Assembly: GCF_001611975.1 (NCBI RefSeq)
Contig: NZ_CP014525.1
Location: 1,542,001-1,606,000, forward strand
Source of the DNA: Haematospirillum jordaniae
Lineage (GTDB): Bacteria > Pseudomonadota > Alphaproteobacteria > Rhodospirillales > Rhodospirillaceae
DNA length: 64,000 bases
Direction of reading: 5' to 3'
Positions within the stretch are counted from its first letter, which is position 1. Each line of letters begins with the position of its first letter. A program made the translations under genes and the position numbers. The notes under the pieces were generated by a model, which saw only the letters and a program-made list of their open reading frames with translations, searched no databases and was not told the DNA's origin. This document shows, piece by piece, positions 34,280-43,064 of the stretch.

Positions 34280-36326
34280 GGGGCCATGCTCCCGCGCGTT
34301 GGAGGCAGGCCCGCAGGAAGTCCGGAGCGTGGCTTGTCCGGGACAGAACGGTATCTGCACCAGGCCAGTCCATATGTGTCTCCGTCACGGCGGTGATGTG
34401 CCTAATTCCGGTCCGGCGTATACGTTCAGACAAGGATGGCCATAGATCTGGGCTTGTACACAGGCATACATCAAGCTTGGGATGTGCGCCAAGACGGCTT
34501 GTTATGGCATCAACGGACTCAGGTCTCCCGCATTCCACAACGTTAAAGCCACCCGATAATAAGACATGCCGGGCAAAAGTCATGGCATCAGAACATCCCT
34601 CCGTATACGCCAGAAGAATGGCTGGTCTTTTCCCGGTACGGGCTGCTTGCTCAGACGCATCCTGCAGACTTTCAAACTCTTCTGCTACGCGACGGCATGG
34701 CAGTGGGGCAAGGCTTGTTGGTTGGTGATCGCCGGCAAGCCATGCTGTCAGCCCCGACAGACGGGCTGTTTCTGCGGCGTGGAAGAATGCATCCAGACTG
34801 TTGGCCTGTACCGTTTCCGGTACAGTGCGTAGACGCGCGGCCACACCCTTGCGCAGGGCATAATGATTGATGCCCTGCTCGGGCATGGATAGCCTGTCAG
34901 GGGAAGGAAACCGGTTGACGCCAGTCATCAGGTCTGCATGACAGCCAATAGCCTTGGTCTGTGCTTCCCACGCGGCATCCAGCATCTGTTGTAGAGAGCC
35001 ATCAAGGAGGCTTGGCAGGATACCCCCGTGTCTTTCCAGCTCCTGGAAGTGCGTCCACGCTGTTTCTGCCATCTGTCGTGTCAGTGTTTCCAAGAACCAA
35101 GATCCGCCGGCAGGATCAAGAACACGTCCGATGCCGCTTTCATCGCGCAGGATATGCTGGATGTTGCGCGCAATCCGCCGTGCATCACGGGATGGAAATT
35201 GGCTTGCAGCGTCAGGAGGCAGTGTTGTGATACTGCCGGCTCCCCCTAGGACGGCAGCCATTCCGGCAAGGGTTGCGCGCAAGATATTGTTCCACGGATC
35301 ACGGTGGCACAAAATGCGGCTTGCTGTTATGGCCCGAAGACGCATGCTTGTTGCCGGCCCGGAAGCACCGCAGGCTGATGCAACCCGGGCCCAAGCCATG
35401 CGTGCTGCCCTCAGCTTGGCAATGCCTGCAAACAGGTCTGCTCCGGTTGTCAGGACAAAGCAAATGCGGGAGCATGCCTCCTCTACGTCAAGCCCGGCAG
35501 CTATCATGGCGCGTAAATAAAGAAGAGCCGTAGACAAGGCGCAGGCGATTTCCTGGCAATCGGTTGCGCCGGCATCAGACCAAATGGTCCCATCCGCCGC
35601 AGCAACACCGACATAAGGAAAATGCTGCACGGTTCTGCGCGTGAAGACGCCCAAGTCTTTCAGAGCCTGTTCATGACCTTGTATCAGAAGCCCGGTTCTG
35701 GCCAGTATTCCGACCGGGTCGATGTTAAAGGAACCGCTGCATTCATGTGCAGCTAAACCTCGCTTGCGCCAGACGGCTTGCAGAAAGGCAGCCCCCGCCC
35801 ATGCACCATTCCCCATTTGCAGAGTGACAGGAACAGCCTCCAGAAGAATACCAGCCAGAGCTGTATCCATATCGTCTGCAGTGAACATCAAAACCCCATC
35901 GCAGGGCATTGTGTCATCAGTGGATACTGGTTGCTTGTCTGTTCCGCGCTGGGCCGTGGCATCACATTTCAGCAAGACGGATGTGACGCCATTCTCCAGA
36001 TCTTCAAGGAGCTCTTGGTTTGTAACCTGAAGGTCAGGATGCTTGAATTCTTGCTGGATATCCCAGCCATGAACAACTGCCCCGGAGGCTGCCCCTCCGC
36101 GTATGAAGGGAGAAAAGCCCGGTGGGGTAATGTCGGCAACGTCTGTGTTGTGCCTGCCATAAAGCGGCTTGATAGAAAAGCCGTCGTGGAGGTGGGAGGA
36201 GAGAGCTTTTTCCGCATCTTCTTGACCCAAGACACGAGCTACCATCTGATACCACAGCGCGGAATCCAAGGTAACAGGGCCAGATCCAGCGTCTGTTATG
36301 GCTTCTGCATCCATGGTTCTTTCCAT
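34263..36326 (-). CDS. mutA: Methylmalonyl-CoA mutase, small subunit
   Basis: Non-catalytic partner of MutB in the heterodimeric mutase. The 687 residues follow the same barrel plus B12-domain architecture (FSPFIRGGAAS, WDIQQEFKHPD, CSGSFNIDPVG, DPAGGSWFLE). The C-terminal domain lacks the DxHxxG cobalamin-binding motif, as is normal for the small subunit. The gene begins the mutA-mutB-meaB operon and is divergent from the BMP-family gene, with 230 bp between the two starts. No regulator is adjacent. Confidence 0.93.
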   Translation of the reverse strand: MERTMDAEAITDAGSGPVTLDSALWYQMVARVLGQEDAEKALSSHLHDGFSIKPLYGRHNTDVADITPPGFSPFIRGGAASGAVVHGWDIQQEFKHPDLQVTNQELLEDLENGVTSVLLKCDATAQRGTDKQPVSTDDTMPCDGVLMFTADDMDTALAGILLEAVPVTLQMGNGAWAGAAFLQAVWRKRGLAAHECSGSFNIDPVGILARTGLLIQGHEQALKDLGVFTRRTVQHFPYVGVAAADGTIWSDAGATDCQEIACALSTALLYLRAMIAAGLDVEEACSRICFVLTTGADLFAGIAKLRAARMAWARVASACGASGPATSMRLRAITASRILCHRDPWNNILRATLAGMAAVLGGAGSITTLPPDAASQFPSRDARRIARNIQHILRDESGIGRVLDPAGGSWFLETLTRQMAETAWTHFQELERHGGILPSLLDGSLQQMLDAAWEAQTKAIGCHADLMTGVNRFPSPDRLSMPEQGINHYALRKGVAARLRTVPETVQANSLDAFFHAAETARLSGLTAWLAGDHQPTSLAPLPCRRVAEEFESLQDASEQAARTGKRPAILLAYTEGCSDAMTFARHVLLSGGFNVVECGRPESVDAITSRLGAHPKLDVCLCTSPDLWPSLSERIRRTGIRHITAVTETHMDWPGADTVLSRTSHAPDFLRACLQRAGAWPHVIHS

Positions 36327-36556
36327 CTCTTTCTTGGTGCTGTTTCGCAGATTCTGGAATTGAGGTTAGTTCACCGGTGTATCAATGTGGTAGCGGTCTC
36401 TTATGTTCCCTGCACTATATTCATATACGATGCCGTTGCCTCAAAACGCTATATTCTGTTAATCCATTGCCTGTTTTATCGACCGGATCATATTGATTGC
36501 CCGTAAGCAGCAGCTTTCACTGTGTGATACAGTCATCCCGGTCCTGTAGGACGGCT

Positions 36557-37639
36557 ATGAAATACTTTTCTCTTTTTGCCTTGATTCTTTCTTGTTCTCT
36601 TTTTCCTGTTTCTGTTTTTGGTCTGCCACTTGATAGTCGGCCTATCAGGGTTGGTTTTGTTTACCCTGGGCAGGTTGGTGCGTTTGGGTGGTCATTTCAG
36701 CATGATCAGGGGCGGCGTGCCGTTGAAGAGCATTTTGGCGACAGGGTTATAACATCTTATGTTGAAAGTGTTCCTTCCGGTGCGGATGCAGAGCATGCCC
36801 TGTCCTTGTTTGCCCGTCAGGGATACGATCTAGTCTTTGCTGCATCCTTTGATTTTATGGACCCTACACTTACTGTCGCAGCACGCTTCCCGCATACCCG
36901 GTTCGAGAATGCGATGGGGTACTTCTCGGCACCCAATGTTGCTGTCTACGGTATCCGTTTTCATGAAGGACGGGCCATTTTGGGGACGATTGCTGCTCAT
37001 GTGACACGTTCAAACATTATTGGTTATGTCGCAGCATTACCGGTGCCGGAGGTTATACGCGGTATTAATGCTTTCACACTTGCCTTGCGCAGGCTTAATC
37101 CTAATGCGGTCGTCAAGGTTATTTTTGTCAACGCATGGTACGACCCTGGCAAGGAGCGCGCTGTGGCCGAGCGTCTTGTCGAAATGGGGGCTGATGTTCT
37201 GATTCAGCATACCGATAGCTCCGTTGTCGTGCAACTGGCCGAAGAGCGGGGTGTCATGGTGTTTGGCAAGTCTTCTGATATGAGCCGGTTTGGGCCCAAT
37301 AGCCAGCTGACTGCCACAGTGGATCACTGGGGCGATTACTATATCCATCGCGTTCAGGCTGTTCTGGATGGAGCGTGGGAGCCTGGTATTTTCCTTGGGG
37401 GTGTTCAGTCTAACATGATCCGGATTGCCCCCTTCAGTGCAGCAGTCGGCCCTGCGGCTCGCAGAGATGTTTATGCGATGCAAGATGGCCTTCAGCGCGG
37501 AACATTTTTTCCTTTTTGTGGTCCTGTCCGGAATCAAGCCGGAGCCTTGGTTGTTAAGGAGGGGGAGTGTCTGACAGAAGCCCGCATCAGGATCATGAAC
37601 TGGTTTGTTGAGGGGGTACAAGGTGATCCGGGGTATTAG
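36557..37639 (+). CDS. BMP/PnrA-family substrate-binding lipoprotein-like protein
   Basis: Exported periplasmic binding protein of the basic-membrane-protein (Med/PnrA) family, which binds nucleosides for ABC import. It has a signal peptide at residues 1 to about 23 with no lipobox Cys, then a two-lobed type I fold (IRVGFVYPGQVGAFGWSFQHDQG, VFAASFDFMDPTL, NAMGYFSAPNVAVYG, NIIGYVAALPVPEVIRGINAF, MFGKSSDMSRFGPN-like VFGKSSDMSRFGPN). ATG 36557 follows AGGA. The usual ABC ATPase and permease genes are absent from both sides, so it is an orphan here. Ligand not determinable. Confidence 0.85.
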   Translation: MKYFSLFALILSCSLFPVSVFGLPLDSRPIRVGFVYPGQVGAFGWSFQHDQGRRAVEEHFGDRVITSYVESVPSGADAEHALSLFARQGYDLVFAASFDFMDPTLTVAARFPHTRFENAMGYFSAPNVAVYGIRFHEGRAILGTIAAHVTRSNIIGYVAALPVPEVIRGINAFTLALRRLNPNAVVKVIFVNAWYDPGKERAVAERLVEMGADVLIQHTDSSVVVQLAEERGVMVFGKSSDMSRFGPNSQLTATVDHWGDYYIHRVQAVLDGAWEPGIFLGGVQSNMIRIAPFSAAVGPAARRDVYAMQDGLQRGTFFPFCGPVRNQAGALVVKEGECLTEARIRIMNWFVEGVQGDPGY

Positions 37640-37784
37640 ATGGTTGTTTGGTAGTACTGGGCTGACAGTGTCGTATTTGGTTCTGGTGAAGGCGGGGTTG
37701 CCGTAGCGTGCTGTGCCTGATAAGTCACAGGGACAGGCGTTGTGCCATTATCCGTATCCCCCCGATTGCAGGAGAAGAGATTTC

Positions 37785-38399
37785 ATGCCGCGTCGTACCG
37801 CCGTATTGAGGACAGATGCCGCACGCCCGTCACTCAAACGTGATACCTTGGTAGAAGTCGCCGAGAGACTCTTCGATCGCTATGGGTTTCACGGCACCGG
37901 CGTGGACAGACTGGTTCAGGAGTCCGGGGTTGCAAGGATGACCTTCTACAAACATTTTCCGACCAAGAATGCCTTGGTCCGTGCCGTGTTGGAGCGTCGT
38001 GATGAGCGATTCCGCAGCTTTCTAGATAGACATGTCGTCGAACGTTCTGATCCGGCTCAGCCTGAAGTTCTGGCAATCTTCGATGCCCTGGCGGACTGGC
38101 TCGATGATGAAGGGGCGCAGGGGAACCTTTTGTTGCGCGCAGTCGGGGAGTTTTCCGGGCATGACGTCAGCATAGCCGGTGATGCTGTGTTTCGCTGCCG
38201 TTGGGCGGGTCCATGGTTTGCAGAACGGTTGGGTGAGCAGGGGGTTGGTCAGGCAGATGCACGGGGGTGGGATCTTGCCCTTCTTCTGGAGGGAGCGGTA
38301 GCCCTTGCGCCGGTTGTTGGCGGACGTGATGCTGCGGGGCAGGCCAAGCATGCAGCATCTGCCCTGCTGTTATCTTGGAACATAAGTGCGGAGATATAA
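37785..38399 (+). CDS. TetR-family transcriptional regulator
   Basis: A 204-residue repressor-type regulator. The N-terminal helix-turn-helix is classical (TLVEVAERLFDRYGFHGTGV, then SGVARMTFYKHFPTKNALV). The C-terminal ligand domain is family-variable. The ATG at 37785 is marked by AGGAGAAGAG. The following methyltransferase gene starts only 49 nt later on the same strand, so the two are probably co-transcribed. Ligand and targets unknown. Confidence 0.88.
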   Translation: MPRRTAVLRTDAARPSLKRDTLVEVAERLFDRYGFHGTGVDRLVQESGVARMTFYKHFPTKNALVRAVLERRDERFRSFLDRHVVERSDPAQPEVLAIFDALADWLDDEGAQGNLLLRAVGEFSGHDVSIAGDAVFRCRWAGPWFAERLGEQGVGQADARGWDLALLLEGAVALAPVVGGRDAAGQAKHAASALLLSWNISAEI

Positions 38400-38448
38400 G
38401 GGGTGGAGTACGAATGTATGTCTGCCTGTAAGGAAAGGATAGCCTCGC

Positions 38449-39231
38449 ATGGTTGATGTACTGGATAAAATACCGGCAGCTGAAGCGTTTTCGCGCGTCT
38501 TTGAGGGGTTGCCGCGGCAGGGGCCAGGTCTGGACTGTTTCGCGCAATCATTGGCGCTTCGTCTGGGAAAAAGTTTGCCTCACTCTCCCAGAATTGCGGA
38601 TATGGGATGTGGAAATGGACGCAGTTCTCTTGTCCTAGCCAAGACATTAGGCGCCCGTGTTGTTGCTGTTGACCTGCACCGTCCTTTCCTCGAAGAGCTG
38701 GAACGATCCGCTGCTGTAGCGGGATTATCAGAACATATTGATGTTCAGGCCGTTGATATGGTGGGATCCGGTCTGGAAGAGCAGTCTCTGGATGTTGTCT
38801 GGTCCGAAGGGGCAGCTTATGTGATTGGTCTTGAGAATGCCCTAGATTCCTGGTGGTCGCTGTTGAAGCCAGGTGGTTTCTTGGTGTTGTCAGACTGGAT
38901 GTGGTTAACCGCCCGTCCTCCGCATGATGCCGAACAGTTCTGGAAGGCAGCTTATCCCGATATGCAAACAGTCTCGTCTGCAATGGTTCTGGGAATGGGA
39001 GCCGGGTATTCGTTTGTCCATGCCGAGATTCTACCCGAAGAGGGATGGTGGCTGGACTATTACGGTCCTTTAGAAAGGCGGGTGGAGGATCTGGAGGCTG
39101 ACGCCTGTACGGATCAAACCTTGTCTGCTGTTATTGCGGGTGTTCGTGATGAGATTGCAATGCGACGTCTCTTTGCCGGGAGCTATGGATGCGTCTACAT
39201 GATTCTTCGTCGTCCTGTTACGGGTTCCTGA
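38449..39231 (+). CDS. Class I SAM-dependent methyltransferase
   Basis: A 260-residue small-molecule methyltransferase fold. Motif I is RIADMGCGNGRSSLVLAK (residues about 48-65), motif II VVAVDLHRPFLEEL, and motif post-I/IV DVVWSEGAAYVIG, followed by LLKPGGFLVLSDW. The substrate domain is unrecognised. The pairing with a TetR regulator suggests a condition-specific role such as detoxification or secondary modification, but nothing in the sequence identifies the acceptor. Confidence 0.85.
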   Translation: MVDVLDKIPAAEAFSRVFEGLPRQGPGLDCFAQSLALRLGKSLPHSPRIADMGCGNGRSSLVLAKTLGARVVAVDLHRPFLEELERSAAVAGLSEHIDVQAVDMVGSGLEEQSLDVVWSEGAAYVIGLENALDSWWSLLKPGGFLVLSDWMWLTARPPHDAEQFWKAAYPDMQTVSSAMVLGMGAGYSFVHAEILPEEGWWLDYYGPLERRVEDLEADACTDQTLSAVIAGVRDEIAMRRLFAGSYGCVYMILRRPVTGS

Positions 39232-39288
39232 TCATTCCTGTTTTTTTATGATGCCATTGCGGTTTGGCATCGAAAGTAAAAAGGTTGC

Positions 39289-39317
39289 TTGACGCAGGCT
39301 GTAAGACGGACTACAAA
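39289..39317 (+). promoter_or_regulatory. Sigma70 promoter of tRNA-His
   Basis: TTGACG (39289-39294), exactly 17 bp, TACAAA (39312-39317). Predicted start is about 39324, ten bases before the mature tRNA. Confidence 0.7.
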
Positions 39318-39333
39318 GCCGTCCTCCGACAAT

Positions 39334-39411
39334 GGCGGGTGTAGCTCAGTTGGTTAGAGCACCTGGTTGTGGTCCAGGGGGTCGCCGGTTCGAGTCCGGT
39401 CACTCGCCCCA
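39334..39411 (+). tRNA. tRNA-His (GTG anticodon)
   Basis: Full cloverleaf. The G-1 is at 39334, the acceptor GCGGGTG (39335-39341) pairs with CACTCGC (39401-39407), and the D stem is GCTC/GAGC. The anticodon stem is CCTGG/CCAGG with loop TTGTGGT (anticodon GTG at 39369-39371). The T stem is GCCGG/CCGGT with loop TTCGAGT. The discriminator is C73 (39408), and CCA is encoded (39409-39411). The G-1:C73 pair, the classical HisRS identity element, is present in the gene. It stands alone between a promoter and a terminator. Confidence 0.97.
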
Positions 39412-39414
39412 TTG

Positions 39415-39447
39415 AAAAAGCCTCTTCGCCATGAAGAGGCTTTTTTG
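39415..39447 (+). terminator. Bidirectional intrinsic terminator after tRNA-His
   Basis: AAAAAGCCTCTTC (39415-39427) and GAAGAGGCTTTTT (39433-39445) form a 13-bp perfect stem with loop GCCAT. A/T tracts on both sides let it also stop the opposing cyclase transcript, which ends at 39495. Confidence 0.92.
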
Positions 39448-39494
39448 TTTTACCAGAATAGGCGCTGCTGTATCAGATGCAGACGGTAGCCTTT

Positions 39495-41396
39495 TCAGGC
39501 CTGTGGTTGCCCACCGGTATTTCCTTCACCGCTCCCCGAAGGTTGGGGCTGTCCAGCCGTTCCTTGGTCATAGGAGACTTCGAACAGTTCAACGGGATCA
39601 GGAACACCTTTGAGTTCCTGCGCCCCGCGAGAGCTGATTAGAAGATCAGTGCTATCGGGAATGAGGGCTTTGGTCGACTCTCCTAGCCATATCTGACCGA
39701 CACCCGCGCAGGCACATACCCTAGCGGCAATTTGCACCGTTGCGCCAAAGTAGTCATTCTCTTCGACAATTGGATCACCACTGTTCATTCCGATGCGTAG
39801 CTTCAGAGCAAGGCGTGGCCATCTGGCAGTATGTTCAGCAGCTTTCTCTTGGATGTTGATCGCGGCTTGAACAGCATCCAGCGCACCATCAAATGTGGCC
39901 ATAATGCCGTCACCTGTATGCTTGACTTCTTTGCCCCTGTGCATGAGCAACGCATTGCGCACAATGGTATTATGTGCACGTATGATATCCTGCGCTGCGG
40001 CATCACCCAGTTCTTGGGTCATGCTTGTTGAATTGGCCATGTCAGTAAACAGGATGGTAACGCCAGAGGTGCTGAGCTGTTGCGTCTGCGGTGTGTTCCA
40101 CTGCTTCATCACACCACCCAGTGCATGCAGGGGATCTGAGTCGCTTGACAGATGAGCGCGCATGGCGCTGATTCCGGCTGCAATCATGGTGCGGTACCGC
40201 GCTTCCTGCCGATAGGTATCAAGGCGTTGGATCATCTGCCGGGCTTGCTCCGGTTTGGTTCCGATAATCTCCAGAGCCTGCGTGCTCAGTTCTTCCTTCT
40301 CTTTCTTGCTCAGGGACTGGGATTGGGCCAAGTGCTCGCACGCGCCGCACAGGTAAAGATTAAGGCCAAAGCGGTTGTAGGCATCCAGATTGGGGTAAGA
40401 TGTTTTGATGGACTCAATAATAGAGCCCAAGAACTTCATGGATTCCAAGCGTGCTTTGTCAAAAGTGGGGGAGGGGGCCTGTGGCTCTCCTGCTATATCA
40501 GCCTTTGCAGGCGACTGTTCCGATGATGCTGTATCTGTTTTCCCGGTCTGTGTAGCTTGCTTGTCCTCTGCTTTCTTCTTTTTTTTCTTCTGGGGCGCTT
40601 TCTTAGGGTCGCTTGCCTTCAGGGCTGGCCATTCGGCTTCGTCTTCTGGCAGGAGAGCCTCCAGTATGTCGCCCTTGCTCGTGCTGGACCCTTCTATTTT
40701 TTCGGGGCGTGAGTCGGGTGCCCTGTCAACGCGTTCAGCCAAGGCTTCTGTTGCGCTGCGTGATGAGCCACGTGGAGCGGCCTTGCGGGGGGGGGTGAGC
40801 TTCCTGTTCCCACTGTTATCCCCGCCAAGGGCATCCAGTGGCACGTAGGTCATAATCAGCGGCACCGCACCCAGCAGGAAGACGCCCACAAAAACCCCGA
40901 ACAGAACAATGGACTGTGTCCCGTGTTCGACGGGAAGACCGCTTTGGGCAACTTGTTTCATCACCAAAGAGGTGATGCCCGTTGCAACAATGGCAATCAG
41001 ACCGGATAGAAGCAGCACCATCGACAGTCGAAAAATGAAATCCCCTGTTTTGTTGGCGGGTTTCCCAAATTGTGGGCTGCTGCTCCGCGTATTGGTAGGG
41101 GATGTTGACTGACCCCCATGGGAATGACGGACTGGCGCCACGCCGGATTTCATCATGGATCCCGATGTTTCCGGTTTTGGTTTGACGCGGCCGGAATAGA
41201 TGATGTTCTCTTCTGTGGTGTTGTTCTCAGGATAGTAGACCTCTTTGACAACCCGGACTGGAATATTCCTCAGTCGTTCAACTTCCTTTGCCTCTTCCAT
41301 AGCGTCTTCGCGGTCACGGCCTGGATAGCGGGCGTGCAAAGTCCAATTGCCTCGTCCGTCCTGCGTGTAAATCTCATAGTTTGTTACAGCGGCCAT
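39495..41396 (-). CDS. Membrane class III adenylate/guanylate cyclase
   Basis: Predicted cyclic nucleotide synthase, 633 residues. Residues 1 to about 70 form a small soluble domain of unknown role (NYEIYTQDGRGNWTLHARYPGR). Two transmembrane helices follow (about 120-145 and 163-188), then a long charged, Lys/Ser/Pro-rich linker (about 200-330). A helical segment leads to the catalytic CHD domain (about 430-600). Metal-binding Asps are in FTDMANST and HTGDGIMATF. The segment GATVQIAARVCACAG has Gln where many cyclases have Asn, a variation seen in some alphaproteobacterial cyclases. Nucleotide specificity and signal are unknown. It ends facing the tRNA terminator. Confidence 0.85.
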   Translation of the reverse strand: MAAVTNYEIYTQDGRGNWTLHARYPGRDREDAMEEAKEVERLRNIPVRVVKEVYYPENNTTEENIIYSGRVKPKPETSGSMMKSGVAPVRHSHGGQSTSPTNTRSSSPQFGKPANKTGDFIFRLSMVLLLSGLIAIVATGITSLVMKQVAQSGLPVEHGTQSIVLFGVFVGVFLLGAVPLIMTYVPLDALGGDNSGNRKLTPPRKAAPRGSSRSATEALAERVDRAPDSRPEKIEGSSTSKGDILEALLPEDEAEWPALKASDPKKAPQKKKKKKAEDKQATQTGKTDTASSEQSPAKADIAGEPQAPSPTFDKARLESMKFLGSIIESIKTSYPNLDAYNRFGLNLYLCGACEHLAQSQSLSKKEKEELSTQALEIIGTKPEQARQMIQRLDTYRQEARYRTMIAAGISAMRAHLSSDSDPLHALGGVMKQWNTPQTQQLSTSGVTILFTDMANSTSMTQELGDAAAQDIIRAHNTIVRNALLMHRGKEVKHTGDGIMATFDGALDAVQAAINIQEKAAEHTARWPRLALKLRIGMNSGDPIVEENDYFGATVQIAARVCACAGVGQIWLGESTKALIPDSTDLLISSRGAQELKGVPDPVELFEVSYDQGTAGQPQPSGSGEGNTGGQPQA

Positions 41397-41566
41397 CTAT
41401 CGCGTCTACTTGTCTGTTTTGGCAAGGTATTGAGGGGGTAGCTAGCTGAATTCTACCTGATCACAAGAGGAGAGCCAAACCGGAACTCCACAAGAACTTG
41501 TGCCCAACGAGGAGCGGCTGTCTGCCGAATTACGGCAGCATGCCGGATATATGCCTCTTGGGAAAA

Positions 41567-41597
41567 GGAAAAACGCCCGCAAAAGCGGACGTTTTCC
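41567..41597 (-). terminator. Intrinsic terminator of rpmE
   Basis: On the minus strand GGAAAACGTCCGC and GCGGGCGTTTTTCC pair around a TTTT loop, with one mismatch and the T-run inside the descending arm. It lies 41 nt after the L31 stop. Confidence 0.75.
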
Positions 41598-41638
41598 AAG
41601 CTATTAATAAGAAAGGCAGTTTGCCTTCTTTTTTCACG

Positions 41639-41857
41639 TCAGCTCTTGAGGCCAAAGCCTGCGAAGCGCTTGTTAAACTTTGCAATCTGTCCACCGCTGT
41701 CAACAAGGCGGTGCACGCCGGTCCAAGCGGGGTGAGACTTCGGGTCGATGTCAAGACGAAGGGAATCAGCCTTCAGGGTCGAACGTGTCTTGAACTCGGA
41801 ACCATCCGTCATGATGACGGTGATCTCTTTATATTCAGGATGGATGTCCTTTTTCAT
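41639..41857 (-). CDS. rpmE: 50S ribosomal protein L31 (cysteine-free type)
   Basis: Ribosomal protein bL31, 72 residues (MKKDIHPEYKEITVIMTDG at the start, then SHPAWTGVHRLVDSGGQIAKFNKRFAGF). It has no cysteines, so it is the zinc-free form common in alphaproteobacteria. ATG 41857 is chosen over an upstream in-frame start, because the family begins MKKDIHP and the upstream codons are not conserved-looking. It lies about 100 nt downstream of the MotB-like gene and has its own terminator. Confidence 0.95.
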   Translation of the reverse strand: MKKDIHPEYKEITVIMTDGSEFKTRSTLKADSLRLDIDPKSHPAWTGVHRLVDSGGQIAKFNKRFAGFGLKS

Positions 41858-41957
41858 GACCCTTGCTCTCCAAAAAACGAGGCGACTGTATACCGCCATT
41901 GTTCCGGGCATGCAAGCCTATAATCCACAGAATATCTCACCGGTAGATCAACACGTT

Positions 41958-43040
41958 CTATCTTTGGTCAAGTTTTATTTCTATGCGCCGGTTCCGTGCA
42001 CGTTCTTGTGGTGTCTGTCCTGCATCTAAGGGTTGGTACTCTCCAAAGCCAGCAGCCGCAAGGCGATGGGGATCAATGCCTTGGGATATAAGAAAATTGA
42101 CTACGGATATGGCCCTTGCTGATGACAATTCCCAGTTTGAACGGAATTGGGCTGTGTTGATCGGCACGCTGTCTGTGTGGCCGTCAATGCGCAGGATCCA
42201 GTTGATTTCCGGTGGGATTGTCCGGGCAATATCGATCAGTGTTGTGGCCAATCGCTGCAGCTTGTCCTGACCGCTGTCTTCCAGATCGGCCGATGCAGAG
42301 GCAAACAGGACTTCTGACTGGAAGACAAAGCGATCTCCCTCTATCCGAACGTCAGAGCGGTCCCCCAGTACCTCTCGCAGGCGGCCAAAGAATTCAGAGC
42401 GGTATTTTTGCAGTTCCTGAACACGTGTTGCCAGTGCCCTGTTCAATTGGCGGCCGAGATCCGAGATCTGAACCTGCTGCTCACGATTGATCTTTTCTGT
42501 GGCTTCCAGGGCTTGTGACAGTTTGGCCATTTCAGCGTTCAATGTATCAAGCTGCTGTTGCAGCAGGGCTGCCTGTGTTCGGGCCTGTTCCGCCAGACGT
42601 GTCTGTTCAGTTAACTGGCCGCTGTTGTTTGCCAGCTGCCTGTCCTTTTCCGCAATTTCCTGCTCCAGCTTTTTATGAAGAGCCTCCAGCGCTTCAATAT
42701 CAGCTGTCAGCTGGGCTGTGAGCGAGCTGTGCCCTTGGTTGCGATCTTCCAGCTCACGGGCACGGCTTGAAACCGTTCCAAGCTCGGCCGTCAGTGTTGC
42801 AATACGGGCCCGCATTTGCGCGCCAGCCTGTTGTTCCAGTTTCAAGGCCTCAGCCAGATTGGAAATCTGGGCTGTTAGGCTGTTCACTTCCTCTTCCTTG
42901 CCTGACAGGCTGCGTCCTAGGAAAAATTGGGCCAGAACAAAAACCAGCAGGACAAACATCAAGATAATGACAAGATTGCCCAAGGCATCAACAAAGCCGG
43001 GCCAGATATCAATGGTGCGCTGGCGGGATCGACGTGTCAT
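41958..43040 (-). CDS. MotB-like peptidoglycan-binding stator-type protein
   Basis: A 360-residue inner-membrane protein with MotB-like layout. It has a short cytoplasmic tail and one transmembrane helix with a candidate ion-binding Asp18 in WPGFVDALGNLVIILMFVLL. A periplasmic coiled coil of about 170 residues (45-215, unusually long for MotB) and a C-terminal OmpA/MotB domain follow. That domain keeps the diaminopimelate-binding Asp in IDGHTDSVPI and Arg in RNRRIEI. It is the last of three genes (OmpA-like, MotA/ExbB-like, this), 24 nt after the preceding gene. No flagellar gene is nearby. It is not MotB, TolR or ExbD in strict sense, and the driven process is unknown. Confidence 0.82.
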   Translation of the reverse strand: MTRRSRQRTIDIWPGFVDALGNLVIILMFVLLVFVLAQFFLGRSLSGKEEEVNSLTAQISNLAEALKLEQQAGAQMRARIATLTAELGTVSSRARELEDRNQGHSSLTAQLTADIEALEALHKKLEQEIAEKDRQLANNSGQLTEQTRLAEQARTQAALLQQQLDTLNAEMAKLSQALEATEKINREQQVQISDLGRQLNRALATRVQELQKYRSEFFGRLREVLGDRSDVRIEGDRFVFQSEVLFASASADLEDSGQDKLQRLATTLIDIARTIPPEINWILRIDGHTDSVPINTAQFRSNWELSSARAISVVNFLISQGIDPHRLAAAGFGEYQPLDAGQTPQERARNRRIEIKLDQR

Positions 43041-43064
43041 CAGCAGGCTGTCCAGTCAAGGATG

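Noticed and set aside
39333..39409. tRNA-His read with acceptor GGCGGGT and a U at -1 (lost G-1)
   Set aside because: That register leaves positions 8 and 9 non-canonical. Shifting by one base restores U8, A9, a full acceptor stem, C73 and an encoded CCA, with G at -1.
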